From positions 1,302,001-1,366,000 of the forward strand of contig NZ_CP091138.1 in NCBI RefSeq assembly GCF_021582875.1: a stretch of 64,000 nucleotides of DNA, given 5' to 3'. The position numbers and the translations under genes are program-made. The notes under the pieces are model-generated. The model worked only from the letters and a program-made list of their open reading frames with translations, was not told the origin of the DNA and did not search any database. Shown in pieces: positions 1-9,727 of the stretch. Position 1 is the first letter of the stretch. Every line of letters begins with the position of its first letter. This DNA comes from Microbacterium sp. KUDC0406 (GTDB taxonomy: Bacteria; Actinomycetota; Actinomycetes; Actinomycetales; Microbacteriaceae).

Positions 1-90
1 GACATGCACCGCGGGCGCCTGCAGTGGGCCACCGAACACGGCGGCGGCGAGTTCTTCGCCCTCGAACCGGGCGATTCCCTCGACCTCTGA
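1..90 (+). CDS. C-terminal end of an unidentified protein (partial)
   Basis: The window opens inside a reading frame that closes with TGA at 88-90. Only 29 codons remain, ending in EPGDSLDL, which is too little to assign a family. The next gene starts two bases after this stop, so the two are probably co-transcribed. Confidence 0.5.
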   Translation, partial: DMHRGRLQWATEHGGGEFFALEPGDSLDL

Positions 91-92
91 GC

Positions 93-971
93 ATGGCGAA
101 TTCCCCTGCCGCGGAACGCATCCTCGGGGAGGACGACGTACGCGCTCTCCTGCGCGCCGAAGCCCCGCACCTCGCAGCCCTGCCTCTGACCCTCGTGGCC
201 GACGGCTGGGACAACGCGATCTGGCGCCTCGGCGACGATCTCGCAGTGCGCATCCCTCGCCGAGAACTCGCCGCTCCGCTCATCGCCCATGAGCAGCGAG
301 CGCTGCCCGAGATCGGCCCTCGGCTGGCGGGCGTCGGCGTCAGTACGCCGGTTCCGGTCGTCGCGGGACGCCCGACTGCGACCTTTCCGTGGCCCTGGTC
401 GGTGATCCCGTGGATCGACGCGACGCCCGCTCTCGGCGTCGCACGTTCTGCCAACACGACGTGGGCGCCCGCTCTCGCCTCAGCCCTCGCCACGATGCAT
501 GTCCCCGCGCCCCCGGATGCACCGCACAATCCGGTCCGAGGGGGTCCGTTGATATCGCGCGATGCCCCCATGCAGGAGCGCCTGGCGCTCCTGCATGCCT
601 CCCGCCCGCTCCGGGCTGCCTGGGAGGACGGACTCCGATCCGCACGCAGCGACGAGCGGGTCTGGATCCACGGCGATCTGCATCCGGGCAACATCCTGCT
701 GCGGAACAGCGGGCTCGCTGCGCTCATCGACTTCGGCGACGTCACCGCGGGCGACCCCGCCTACGATCTCGCGGCAGGCTGGCTGCTGTTCGACTCTCAG
801 GGCCGACATCGGTTCCGCATGGCGACCGGAAGCCGCTACGACGAACCCACCTGGGTCAGGGCGCGCGCCTGGGCGGCCTACCTCGCTCTGGTGTTCCTGA
901 CCCTCAGCGACGACCGTCCCGACCATCGTGCCCTCGGCGTCAGCACCGTCACCGAACTGGCAGGCGGCTGA
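93..971 (+). CDS. Aminoglycoside phosphotransferase (APH) family kinase-like protein
   Basis: A 292-residue protein of the APH/choline kinase fold. The catalytic loop HGDLHPGNIL begins at about residue 193, with the expected catalytic Asp at 195, and the metal-binding motif IDFGD is at about 212-216. Members phosphorylate small molecules such as aminoglycosides, macrolides or hygromycin, but many have unknown substrates, and nothing here fixes the substrate. I chose the ATG at 93, two bases after the upstream stop. An in-frame ATG at 24 would overlap the preceding gene and add a low-complexity Arg-rich leader. Cytoplasmic; no signal peptide or membrane segment seen. A resistance role is only a family-level possibility. 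Confidence 0.8.
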   Translation: MANSPAAERILGEDDVRALLRAEAPHLAALPLTLVADGWDNAIWRLGDDLAVRIPRRELAAPLIAHEQRALPEIGPRLAGVGVSTPVPVVAGRPTATFPWPWSVIPWIDATPALGVARSANTTWAPALASALATMHVPAPPDAPHNPVRGGPLISRDAPMQERLALLHASRPLRAAWEDGLRSARSDERVWIHGDLHPGNILLRNSGLAALIDFGDVTAGDPAYDLAAGWLLFDSQGRHRFRMATGSRYDEPTWVRARAWAAYLALVFLTLSDDRPDHRALGVSTVTELAGG

Positions 972-1084
972 GACCGACCCCTGCGCAGCGCCGCATCCGG
1001 TGGTCTGCTCGTGCGCGCCCGGCGCGGGCGGCGCAGGGCCGAGGACGCACGCGCCGGACTGCGCACGTCACCGGCCCGGGCGCC

Positions 1085-3589
1085 TCAGCCCTCGGCCGGC
1101 TGCGCGGCGCGCACCCGCAGGTCGCGGGCGAGGTGGTCGCGCTGCTCGATCACGATCCGGCGCAGCGCGGCCGGAGCGTCCTCGTGCGCGGCGAGCCAGG
1201 CATCGACCTGCTCCAGCGAATCGGAGGCCGGGAACAGGCCCGACACGACGCGCTTGGCCAGTTCGATGCTGCGCTCGGCCCACACGCCCGCGATGCGTTC
1301 GAAGTACTCGCCGTCGAAACCGGCGACGAGGTCGCGCCGGCTGCCGGCCCGGAACCCGCTGATCGTCGCATCCAGCTGATCGTTGCTGAGCTCGAGGTCG
1401 TTCCAGGCGGCGTCCCAGGCCTCGGCCCTGACCTCGGCGACAGGGCGGGAGGCGAGTGCCTGCCTGCCCGCGGTCCGCCCGGATGCCGTGTCGTCGCGAG
1501 CGAGTTCCGCTTCGACCTCCTCGGCGCCGGCGGCACCGGTGGTGGCCAGTGCGATCAGCAGCTGCCAGCGCAGATCGGGGTCGAGGTTCAGCCCCTCGGG
1601 CGCTGCGCCCTCGAGCATCCGCCGCACGTCATCGGCCCGTGCGCCGTCGAACGACGCCGCATCCGCGAAGGCGCGCGCCCAGGCCAGCTGCGCGTCGCTG
1701 CCGGCATCCGCCGTCTGAAGCCCCTGCCAGGTGAGGTCGAGCCAGGCACGCTGCTCGTCGGCGCGAGCATCGCCCGGCACGTAGTGGCGGACCGCGAACT
1801 GCGCGTTCATCAGCACCCCCGGCAGCAGCATGATGTTGCCCTCGCCCTGCGCGTGCCGACGCACGACTGCGAGGTACCGCTTCGCCGGCAGCTCCCCGTC
1901 GCGGGTCGCGTTCCACAGCGAGGCCCAGATCAGGCCGCGCGCGAGCGCGTCGTCCATCGCCGACAGGGTCTCCTCCACCGTCGCGAGCGACCTCTCGTCG
2001 AGCCGGGCCTTGGCATAGGTGAGGTCCTCGTCGTTCAGCAGCACGAGGTCTGCGTCGGCACGATCGAACGGCGTGCGCTCGTCCGCGACATCCAGTTCGA
2101 TCCTGTCGCGCAGCACCGGCCGCCCGTCCTGCACGTCGTAACGGCCCACGCGCAGACGATGCGGGCGCGGATCCGTCTGGACGATCGCGACCCGCCCCTC
2201 GCCCTCATCCTCGAGCGACAGCGCGGAGACTCCCGAGGTCTCCAGCCAGGCGGCCGACCAGGAGCGCACGTCGCGCCCGGAGACGTCCTCGAGCTGCACC
2301 AGCAGATCATCGAGCGTGGTGTTGCCGTACGCATGCGCGGCGAAATAACGCCGCGCGCCCTCGAAGAACGCGTCCTCGCCGACGTACGCCACCAGCTGCT
2401 TGAGCACGGACGCGCCCTTCGCGTAGGTGATCCCGTCGAAGTTCAGCTTCGCCGCCTCGAGATCGGGGATGTCCGCGACGATCGGATGCGTGGTCGGAAG
2501 CTGATCCTGGGTGTACGCCCACGCCTTGCGACGATTCGCGAACGACACCCAGGCGTCGGTGAACCGCGTCGCAGCGACGGACGCGTGTGCTCCCATGTAG
2601 TCCGCGAACGACTCCTTCAGCCACAGGTCGTCCCACCAGCGCATCGTCACGAGGTCGCCGAACCACATGTGCGCCATCTCGTGCAGGATCGTGTTCGCGC
2701 GACCGGCCCGCTGTGCGTCGGTCGCCGCCCCGCGCGTGATGTACGCCTCGGTGAACGTCACCAGGCCCGGGTTCTCCATGGCGCCGAGGTTGTACTCCGG
2801 TACCAGGATCTGGTCGTACTTGCCCCACGGATAGGGGAAGGCGAATGCGTCGGTGAAGAAGTCCAGGCCCTGCTTCGTGACGGCGAGGAACTCCTCGGAC
2901 TCGAGGTGCTGCGCCAGGGAGGCACGGCAGAACAGGCCGAGTTCCACCACCTGGTCTCCGCGACGCCACTCGTCATCGATGCGCGCGTAGGGTCCGGCGG
3001 CCACGGCCGTGATATAGCTCGAGATCGGCAGGGTGGGAGCGAACTCGACGGTCTGCACGCCGATGCCCTCGACGGCGTTCGCCGTGCGCTGGTTCGACAG
3101 CACCTGCCAGCCGGCGGGCGCGGACACCACGAACGTGTACGCCGCCTTCATGTCCGGCTGCTCGAAGCAGGCCATCACGCGACGGGAGTCGGCGGGCTCG
3201 TACTGGGTGTACAGATAGGTCGAGCCGTCCACGGGGTCGTGGAAGCGGTGCAGGCCCTCACCGGAGCGGCTGTACGCCCCCATGGCCTCGACGGTGAGGA
3301 TGTTCTGCCCGGCGAGCCCGGTGATCCGGAGGCGGGCGCCGTCCCAGTCGAGTTGCTGCTCGGCACCGTTGAGGACGACCCGATCGACGCTCTCGCCGAT
3401 GAAGTCCACCCAGGTCTCGGAGGCGGTGGCGTCGAACTCCAGCGTCGTGACGGTCGGGAATCCGGTGCGAGCGCGCTCCGGGGCGCCGGAGAGGTCGAGT
3501 TCGACGCGGACGCGGTGCAGGGTGATGCCCGCGGCCCGCTCGGCGGTCTCTTCCCTTGTGAGGTTGGCGGTGGCGTTCGGAGAGTTCAT
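1085..3589 (-). CDS. pepN: Aminopeptidase N, M1 family zinc metallopeptidase
   Basis: An intact 834-residue M1 aminopeptidase that removes N-terminal residues from peptides in the cytosol. The exopeptidase motif GAMEN is at 269-273. The zinc motif HEMAH is at 303-307 and the third ligand, Glu326, follows after the expected 18-residue spacing. The length matches actinobacterial PepN (about 830-860). The C-terminal half is the ERAP1-like helical domain. No signal peptide is seen. The ATG at 3589 is preceded by a GGAGG only one base away, so the precise start is slightly uncertain. It stands alone, 48 bases before the next gene on the same strand. Confidence 0.96.
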   Translation of the reverse strand: MNSPNATANLTREETAERAAGITLHRVRVELDLSGAPERARTGFPTVTTLEFDATASETWVDFIGESVDRVVLNGAEQQLDWDGARLRITGLAGQNILTVEAMGAYSRSGEGLHRFHDPVDGSTYLYTQYEPADSRRVMACFEQPDMKAAYTFVVSAPAGWQVLSNQRTANAVEGIGVQTVEFAPTLPISSYITAVAAGPYARIDDEWRRGDQVVELGLFCRASLAQHLESEEFLAVTKQGLDFFTDAFAFPYPWGKYDQILVPEYNLGAMENPGLVTFTEAYITRGAATDAQRAGRANTILHEMAHMWFGDLVTMRWWDDLWLKESFADYMGAHASVAATRFTDAWVSFANRRKAWAYTQDQLPTTHPIVADIPDLEAAKLNFDGITYAKGASVLKQLVAYVGEDAFFEGARRYFAAHAYGNTTLDDLLVQLEDVSGRDVRSWSAAWLETSGVSALSLEDEGEGRVAIVQTDPRPHRLRVGRYDVQDGRPVLRDRIELDVADERTPFDRADADLVLLNDEDLTYAKARLDERSLATVEETLSAMDDALARGLIWASLWNATRDGELPAKRYLAVVRRHAQGEGNIMLLPGVLMNAQFAVRHYVPGDARADEQRAWLDLTWQGLQTADAGSDAQLAWARAFADAASFDGARADDVRRMLEGAAPEGLNLDPDLRWQLLIALATTGAAGAEEVEAELARDDTASGRTAGRQALASRPVAEVRAEAWDAAWNDLELSNDQLDATISGFRAGSRRDLVAGFDGEYFERIAGVWAERSIELAKRVVSGLFPASDSLEQVDAWLAAHEDAPAALRRIVIEQRDHLARDLRVRAAQPAEG

Positions 3590-3637
3590 GCCTCCATCGT
3601 TCCACGTGTCGCAGTTCGATCCCGCTGCGCAGGATCA

Positions 3638-4812
3638 TCAGGCCCTCGCGAGCGCCTGGTCCAGGTCGGCACGCAGATCGTCGATGTTCTCCAGCCCGAT
3701 GGAGAGTCGCACGATGTCGGCGCCGGGCCGCGCCTCGGCGGCGACCGGTCGGTGCGTCAGCGCGGCCGGATGCTGGATCAGGGAATCGACGCCGCCCAGG
3801 GACACGGCGTGGGTGAACAGCCGCACCGCGCCGGTGAGCGCCTCCGCCGCGGAGTATCCGCCGCGAAGTCGCACCGCGATCATCGCCCCGGTCCTCGCAT
3901 CTGTCGTTCGACGAGCTCGCGGTCCTCGGGCCTCGCCCCCGGGTAGAACACGTCCGCGACCGCGGGCTGATCCGCGAGCCACTCCGCCAGGGCGACCGCG
4001 TTCTCCTGCTGCGCGGCCAATCGCACCGGCAGGGTCGCCAGCCCGCGATGCAGCAGGTACGCGCCGAGAGGATGCAGCAGCGCGCCCGTGATCGCGCGCA
4101 CCTGGCGCAGCATGACGGCGGTCGACTCGGAGCAGGCGATCACGCCGGCGATGACATCGCCGTGACCGCCGATGTACTTGGTGGCGCTGTGCAGCGACAT
4201 CGTCGCGCCCAGATCGAGCGGATTCTGCAGCAGCGGCGTGGCGAAGGTGTTGTCGACGAGTACCGGGACGTCACCGGCCTGTGCGACCACGGCGGCGATG
4301 TCGACGAGGTCCAGTGTCGGGTTGGCCGGCGTCTCCAGCACGACGAGACCTGTCTCGGCGGTCACGGCACCGGCGACCTCGTGCGCATCGCAGAACGTGA
4401 CGCGTGTGCCCAGCAGCGCCGAGTCGAGGAGGTGATCAGTGCCGCCGTACAGCGGGCGCACCGCGACCACGTGATGGCGGCCCGTCGGCTGCGTGTGCGA
4501 CAGGATCGCCGCCGTCATCGCCGCCATCCCCGAGGCGAACGCGACCGCCGCCTCGGCGTGCTCGAGTTCGGCCAGCGCCTCCTCGAAGCGCGCCACCGTG
4601 GGGTTCCAGAGCCTGGCGTAGACGTTTCCGCCGGCGGGCACCGGGTGCCCGCCAGTCGCCATGGACTCGTAGGAGTCTCCGCCGTGCAGGATGTCGGGCA
4701 GCGGATTCGTCGTGGAGAGATCGATGGGCGCCGCATGCACGCCCAGGGCGGCGAAGTCGGTGCGTCCGGCGTGGACGGCGATGGTCTCGGGGTGCAGCGG
4801 CAGGTCGGACAT
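3638..4812 (-). CDS. Cys/Met metabolism PLP-dependent enzyme (cystathionine gamma-synthase / methionine gamma-lyase type), frameshifted
   Basis: Trans-sulfuration family enzyme of about 391 residues once repaired. The N-terminal part (4812 to about 3890) carries the PLP lysine in SATKYIGGHGD (Lys212). The rest, from GAMIAVRLRGG to ...DQALARA, lies in another frame. The break falls in a run of four C (3886-3889 on the + strand). One extra base would give RGPGAMIAV, which matches the family. Family members make cystathionine or cleave methionine, cystathionine or O-acetylhomoserine; sequence alone does not separate these. It is divergent from an Lrp/AsnC regulator, an arrangement known for methionine gamma-lyase genes in Pseudomonas (mdeA/mdeR). 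I regard the frameshift as a probable sequence error. Confidence 0.85.
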
Positions 4813-4880
4813 GTCCCCAGGATGCTCGGAGACGCAGAATCAGTCCAGAGTGCTTGCTCAGGAAGGCCTTGAGCCGCCAT

Positions 4881-4903
4881 GATCTTGTTCGACAGACAAG
4901 ATC
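4881..4903. promoter_or_regulatory. Perfect 8-bp inverted repeat, probable Lrp/AsnC operator
   Basis: GATCTTGT (4881-4888) and ACAAGATC (4896-4903) form a perfect inverted repeat with a 7-base spacer. It lies in the 113-bp gap between the divergent PLP enzyme and the Lrp/AsnC regulator, just upstream of the regulator's start. Its position and symmetry suit binding by the neighbouring regulator to control itself and the enzyme gene. That role is inferred. Confidence 0.6.
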
Positions 4904-4925
4904 TCCGGGCAGAGAGGCATCGGAA

Positions 4926-5402
4926 TTGGCCGCAGCACAGCCCCCCGCCGTCGATGCGCTCGACCTGCGGATCCTCGGCGCGCTCGCCGACCACCCGGAC
5001 TCGACGGTCCGCGATCTCGCCGCGGAGCTCGATGTCCCGGCATCGACCTGCGCGTTCCGGCTGCGATCGCTGCGCGCACGCGGCGTGCTGCTCGGCTCCC
5101 GGCTTCGGGTCGATCCGACGGCGCTGGGCTTCCCCGTCCAGGCGGTCATCCGGGTTCGACTCGGCAGTCACAGCAAGACGGGCGTGGACGCCCTGTTCGA
5201 CGCGCTGGCGAGCACACCGGGCGTGCTCCAGGTCTTCCACATCGCCGGCGCAGACGACTTCCTGGTGCACGTCGCGGTCGCGGATGCCGCGGCGCTGCGC
5301 GACATCGTGCTCGAGCACATCACCGTGCACGATGTGGTGCGCGCGACCGAGACCCAGCTGGTGTTCGAGCTGCGCACGGGGCCCGGTGTCATATCCTCTT
5401 GA
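4926..5402 (+). CDS. Lrp/AsnC family transcriptional regulator
   Basis: A 158-residue regulator with an N-terminal winged helix-turn-helix (roughly residues 10-55, containing VRDLAAELDVPAST) and a C-terminal RAM/AsnC ligand-binding domain (from about 65, with IRVRLGS and the GADDFLVHVAV segment). Proteins of this class form octamers and respond to amino acids. I chose TTG at 4926 because it has an AGAGAGG ribosome binding site nine bases upstream and gives the usual family length; earlier codons in the frame lie in the palindrome. It is divergent from the Cys/Met PLP enzyme and likely senses an amino acid such as methionine or cysteine. The 3' end is 14 bases from the convergent metal ATPase gene. 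Confidence 0.88.
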   Translation: MAAAQPPAVDALDLRILGALADHPDSTVRDLAAELDVPASTCAFRLRSLRARGVLLGSRLRVDPTALGFPVQAVIRVRLGSHSKTGVDALFDALASTPGVLQVFHIAGADDFLVHVAVADAAALRDIVLEHITVHDVVRATETQLVFELRTGPGVISS

Positions 5403-5416
5403 TCCGGGCCCTGACC

Positions 5417-7348
5417 TCATTCCGCCGTCGTGAGCGAAGCGGCGCGCGACGCGGGCACCGAGCCCAGCGCCGTGCCCTTGGGCGGCCGCAGTGCCCGGAG
5501 TGCGTACAGGATCGTCGCCAGATCGACGAGCTCCTGGATGAGCGCCCCGGCGACGGCCGGGATGACGCCCGTGGTCGCGATGAGCATCAGCCCGATGCTC
5601 AGCACGATGCCGATCACGATCGCCGTCGTCGCGACGGCGAGGGTGTGACGGCCGATACGCACGGCGTCGACCAGCCGGCTCAGTGAATCAGCGACGATCA
5701 CTGCGTCTGCTGCCTCGCCCGCCGCGGTCGCTCCCTTCGCTCCCATCGCCACGCCGACATCGGCGGCGGCGAGCACCGGTGCGTCGTTGACCCCGTCGCC
5801 GACCATCAGCATCGGGCGCGGTGCGATCTCGCCCGCGAGACGCACCTTGTCGGCCGGCAGCAGCTCAGCATGCACCTCGGAGACGCCGATCGCCGCCGCC
5901 ACGGACTCCGCCGTCGCGCGGGCGTCCCCCGTGAGCATCGCGATTCGCTCCACCCCGTGATCTCGCAGCCAGTCCACGACCGCGGCCGACTCCGGTCTCA
6001 GCTCATCGGACAGGATGAGAGCGCCCGCGTACCGCCCGTCGATCGCGACATAGGCCGCCGCCTCTCCCGCCCCCAGCTCCTCCCCGACGAGATCGTGCGT
6101 CAGCCCGTCGATGTAGGCCGGCTTTCCTACGACGACTGTGCGACCGTCGATCACTGCGGTCACGCCGTTTGTCGCCGCCTCGGCGGCCCGTGATGCGGGG
6201 AGCAGCGCGAGCCGCCGGCTCTCCGCCGCGGCGCGGATTCCGTCGGCCAGCGCATGCGTCGAGTACTGCTCCGCGGATGCGGCGTCGCGCAGCACATCAT
6301 CAGCGACGAAACCGGAGGCGGGCCGGACATCGACGAGCGCCGGGCGGCCCCGCGTCAGCGTGCCGGTCTTATCGAAGGCCGCGGAGCGGATGCGGCCGAA
6401 CTGCTCGATCACCGCCCCGCCCTTGACGATGACGCCGCGGCGGGAGGTCTGGGAGAGCCCGCCGAGGAAAGCCACCGGCGCGGCGATCAGCAATGGGCAC
6501 GGTGTCGCCAGCACGAGCACCTCCGCGAAGCGGGCGGCATCGCCGGCCACGATCCAGGCGACGCCGGCGATGAGCAGCGAGACGACGGTGAAGGGCACCG
6601 CGTAGCGGTCAGCGAGCCTCACCATCGGTGCGCGGGAGTGCTCCGCCGCGGCCACCAGCCGAACGATCTGCTGGTACTGGCTCTCCGCGGCCGGACGCAG
6701 CACTCGCAGACGGACCGCATCGTCGCCGTTGACCGACCCGGACATCACCTCGGCGCCGGCTCTCTTCGAGACCGGAAGGCTCTCTCCGGTCAACGACGAC
6801 TCGTCGAACTCCCCCAGGTCGTCCACCAGCACGGCGTCGACCGGCACGAGTTCGGAGGGCCGCACGAGCAGCAGGTCGCCCTCGCGGACCTGCTCGACAG
6901 GCACCTCCCGCAGCGACTCCTCGGGGTCGAGTAGGTGCGCGCGCTGCGGCGAGCGCTCCAGCAGGGCGTTCAGATCCCTGCGCGCCCGGTACGACGCGAA
7001 GTCCTCGAGCGCCTCGCCTCCCGACAGCATCAGCACCACGATGAGGGACGCCACGTACTCCCCCACCGCCAGCGTCGCCCCCATCGCGACGACGGCGAGG
7101 ATGTCGAGTCCGAACTGCCGGTGGAGCAGGGAGCGCACCATCCCTCCGATCGTCCAGAGCATGAACGCCGCCACGAACACGGTGGCGACGATCTGGGCGA
7201 CGACGGCGAGTCCTGTCGCGTGGAGCACGAGCACGATCAGCGTGACCAGCACCGTGAGCGGAACGACCGGATAGCGCGTCAGGAAGCGCAGGACGATGTG
7301 CATCCCCTCATTCTGGTCCGCCATGCGGGCCGGCGAACGTGATTTCAT
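5417..7348 (-). CDS. P1B-type heavy-metal-translocating P-type ATPase
   Basis: A membrane ATPase of up to 643 residues that pumps a metal ion. It starts directly with membrane helices and has no N-terminal HMA or Cys-rich metal-binding domain. The transmembrane metal motif is TPCPLL (Cys284), not the CPC of copper/zinc pumps. The phosphorylation motif DKTGTLT starts at Asp326. MLTGD and GDGVNDAP hinge motifs are present. The usual His-Pro dipeptide of the nucleotide-binding domain appears as STHALADG (His-Ala). The transported metal cannot be stated; TPC-type pumps are less studied. In-frame ATGs at 7348, 7324 and 7303 are possible starts and none has a well-placed ribosome binding site. Divergent from the MmpL gene by 36 bp or more. 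Confidence 0.88.
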   Translation of the reverse strand: MKSRSPARMADQNEGMHIVLRFLTRYPVVPLTVLVTLIVLVLHATGLAVVAQIVATVFVAAFMLWTIGGMVRSLLHRQFGLDILAVVAMGATLAVGEYVASLIVVLMLSGGEALEDFASYRARRDLNALLERSPQRAHLLDPEESLREVPVEQVREGDLLLVRPSELVPVDAVLVDDLGEFDESSLTGESLPVSKRAGAEVMSGSVNGDDAVRLRVLRPAAESQYQQIVRLVAAAEHSRAPMVRLADRYAVPFTVVSLLIAGVAWIVAGDAARFAEVLVLATPCPLLIAAPVAFLGGLSQTSRRGVIVKGGAVIEQFGRIRSAAFDKTGTLTRGRPALVDVRPASGFVADDVLRDAASAEQYSTHALADGIRAAAESRRLALLPASRAAEAATNGVTAVIDGRTVVVGKPAYIDGLTHDLVGEELGAGEAAAYVAIDGRYAGALILSDELRPESAAVVDWLRDHGVERIAMLTGDARATAESVAAAIGVSEVHAELLPADKVRLAGEIAPRPMLMVGDGVNDAPVLAAADVGVAMGAKGATAAGEAADAVIVADSLSRLVDAVRIGRHTLAVATTAIVIGIVLSIGLMLIATTGVIPAVAGALIQELVDLATILYALRALRPPKGTALGSVPASRAASLTTAE

Positions 7349-7384
7349 GGGGGCGGGGGTCCGTCGCCCTCTGACGGGAGCCGC

Positions 7385-9605
7385 ATGTTCAGCACGAGGC
7401 CGGATGCCGGATCAGCTCGACGCCGTCGGAGGTCGCCGCACAGCCGGGTGCCCGCATGGCTGCGGATCCTGCTGCCGGCGCTGCTGATCCTGATCTGGTT
7501 CGCCGCGGCGGGCGTCGGCGGTCCGTACTTCGGACGCGTGAGCGAGGTGTCGTCGAACGAGCAGTCGGCCTATCTGCCGTCGTCGGCTGAGGCGACCGAG
7601 GTGCAGTCGCTCCTCAGCGGCTTCCGCGACTCCGACGCCATTCCGGCCGTCGTCGTGGTGTCGTCCGATGAGGCGCTCAGCGATGACGCGCTGAGCCGGA
7701 TGTCGGATGCGGTCGCCGCTCTCCCCGATGACGTCGACGGGGTGGGATCCGACCTGTCCCCGCTCATCCCCTCGGAAGACGGGAAGGCCGCACAGGCCTT
7801 CGTGCCGATCACCGCCGACAGCGGCGGCCTGCGCGCGGCTGTCGCCGATGTCGATTCCGCCCTGCAGGATGCAGCACCGCACGGCGTCGACGTGCACATC
7901 ACCGGACCGGCCGGCTTCACCGCCGACCTGGTGAACGGCTTCACGGGGATCGACGGCCTGCTCCTGGGCGTGGCCCTGCTCGCAGTGCTGATCATCCTGA
8001 TCATCGTGTACCGCTCCTTCCTGCTCCCCGTCGCGGTGCTCACCACGAGCATCTTCGCCCTCACGGCGGCACTGCTCACGGTGTGGTGGCTCGCGAAGGC
8101 CGGCATCCTGCTGCTGAGCGGCCAGACGCAGGGCATCCTGTTCATCCTCGTGATCGGCGCGGCCACCGACTACTCCCTGCTCTACGTCTCGCGGTTCCGG
8201 GAGCAGCTGCGGGTCAACACCGACACCTGGGTGGCTGCGCTGCGTGCGATCCGCGGCTCGGTCGAACCCATCGTGGCCTCCGGCTGCACGGTGATCGCGG
8301 GGCTGCTGTGCCTGCTGCTCAGCGACCTGAAGTCGAACAGCGCGCTGGGGCCGGTGGCCTCGATCGGGATCGTGTTCGCGATGCTCGCCGCGCTCACTCT
8401 GCTGCCCGCCATCCTGTTCCTGTTCGGTCGTGCGGCGTTCTGGCCGGCGGCGGCCCGTGTACGAGCCGGACGTGGTCGAGGCCGAGGACGGTGTGCCCTC
8501 CAGCGGGCCCTGGGCGTGGCTGGCCGGCTGGATCCGGCGCCGTCACCGCCCGATCTGGATCGTCACCGCCCTCATCCTCGCCGCCGGCATGCTCGGTGCG
8601 ACTCAGCTGGACGCATCGGGAGTTCCGCAGTCGGACCTGGTGCTCGGTCAGTCCGAGGCGCGTGACGGCCAGCAGATCCTCGGGGAGCACTTCCCTGCGG
8701 GATCGGGCAGCCCGGCGTACGTCGTCGCGCCGGAGGAGCAGCTGCAGGACGCCGCCGACGTGCTGCTCGCCGAGGACGGGGTCGCGAGCGTGAGCGTGGT
8801 CGCCGCCGACAGCCCGAGCGGGACCGCCCAGGTCACCGCCGACGGCATCATGCCTCTCGGACCTCCCGGAACGCCCGCCCCGGAGCCGACGGTGTCGCAG
8901 GGGAACGTGCTGCTGCAGGCCACGCTCTCCGACGCCGCCGACTCGGATGCCGCCGAGCAGACCGTCCGCGGCATCCGGACCGACCTGCACGAAGCGGTTC
9001 CCGGCGCCCTCGTCGGCGGAGTGACCGCGACGGCGATCGATACGAACGACGCCTCGATCCACGACCGCGCGCTGATCATTCCGCTGGTGCTCGCCGTCAT
9101 CCTCGTGATCCTGATGCTGCTGCTGCGCGCCGTCGTCGCGCCGATCCTGCTCGTCCTCACCACGGTGCTGTCCTTCGGCACGGCTCTAGGTGTCGCCGCC
9201 CTGTTCTTCACCCACGTCTTCGACTTCCCCGGCGCGGATCCCGCCGTTCCGCTGTACAGCTTCGTGTTCCTCGTGGCACTGGGGATCGACTACAACATCT
9301 TCCTGATGACGCGCGTGCGCGAGGAGTCCGTGCACCACGGCACGCGTCCCGGAATCCTGCGGGGGCTCGTGATCACGGGCGGCGTGATCACGTCGGCGGG
9401 CCTCGTGCTGGCAGCGACCTTCGCCGCGCTGAGTGTGATTCCGATCCTGTTCCTGGTGCAGATCGCCTTCATCGTGGCGTTCGGCGTGCTGCTGGACACC
9501 TTCATCGTGCGCTCACTGCTCGTCCCGGCGCTGGCATACGACATCGGCCGGGCGATCTGGTGGCCGTCACGGCTGTCACGGCGGGATCCCGACGCCGAGA
9601 AGTGA
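7385..9605 (+). CDS. MMPL/RND family membrane transporter, frameshifted
   Basis: About 739 residues when repaired. It has the two-fold RND/MmpL plan: a helix, a large extracellular loop and a five-helix block containing GAATDYSLLYVSRF, then the same again with ALGIDYNIFLMTRV. These GxDY motifs mark the proton-relay helices. MmpL-type proteins export lipids or small toxic molecules. The start ATG at 7385 has GGGAG five bases upstream. The reading frame breaks at about 8446-8453, in a GGCGGCGG run between the two halves; removing one G joins FWPA to RPVYEPDVVEAED. Both halves look fully conserved, so I read this as a sequence error. Confidence 0.87.
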
Positions 9606-9606
9606 A

Positions 9607-9624
9607 CTCCGGTACGGACCGGAG
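9607..9624 (+). terminator. Short GC-rich stem-loop after the MMPL gene
   Basis: CTCCGGT (9607-9613) pairs with ACCGGAG (9618-9624) across a 4-base loop, directly after the MMPL stop codon. No T-tract follows, so termination is only possible. Confidence 0.35.
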
Positions 9625-9727
9625 CTGTAACTCCTGCCTCACCCGTAACGGACTATCCCCTGGTGGAACTCTATGAATCCGCTCTAAGGTGGCGAACGTC
9701 ACCAGTCGCCCAGGGGGGTCCAGACCG

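Noticed and set aside
93..971. Calling the APH-family protein an aminoglycoside resistance gene
   Set aside because: Family membership does not define the substrate and there is no resistance or mobile-element context.
389..3946. A 1185-codon open frame on the + strand across the APH and pepN genes
   Set aside because: It is a shadow frame: it overlaps intact pepN with its zinc motif, and the translation is Arg/Pro/Gly-rich without domains.
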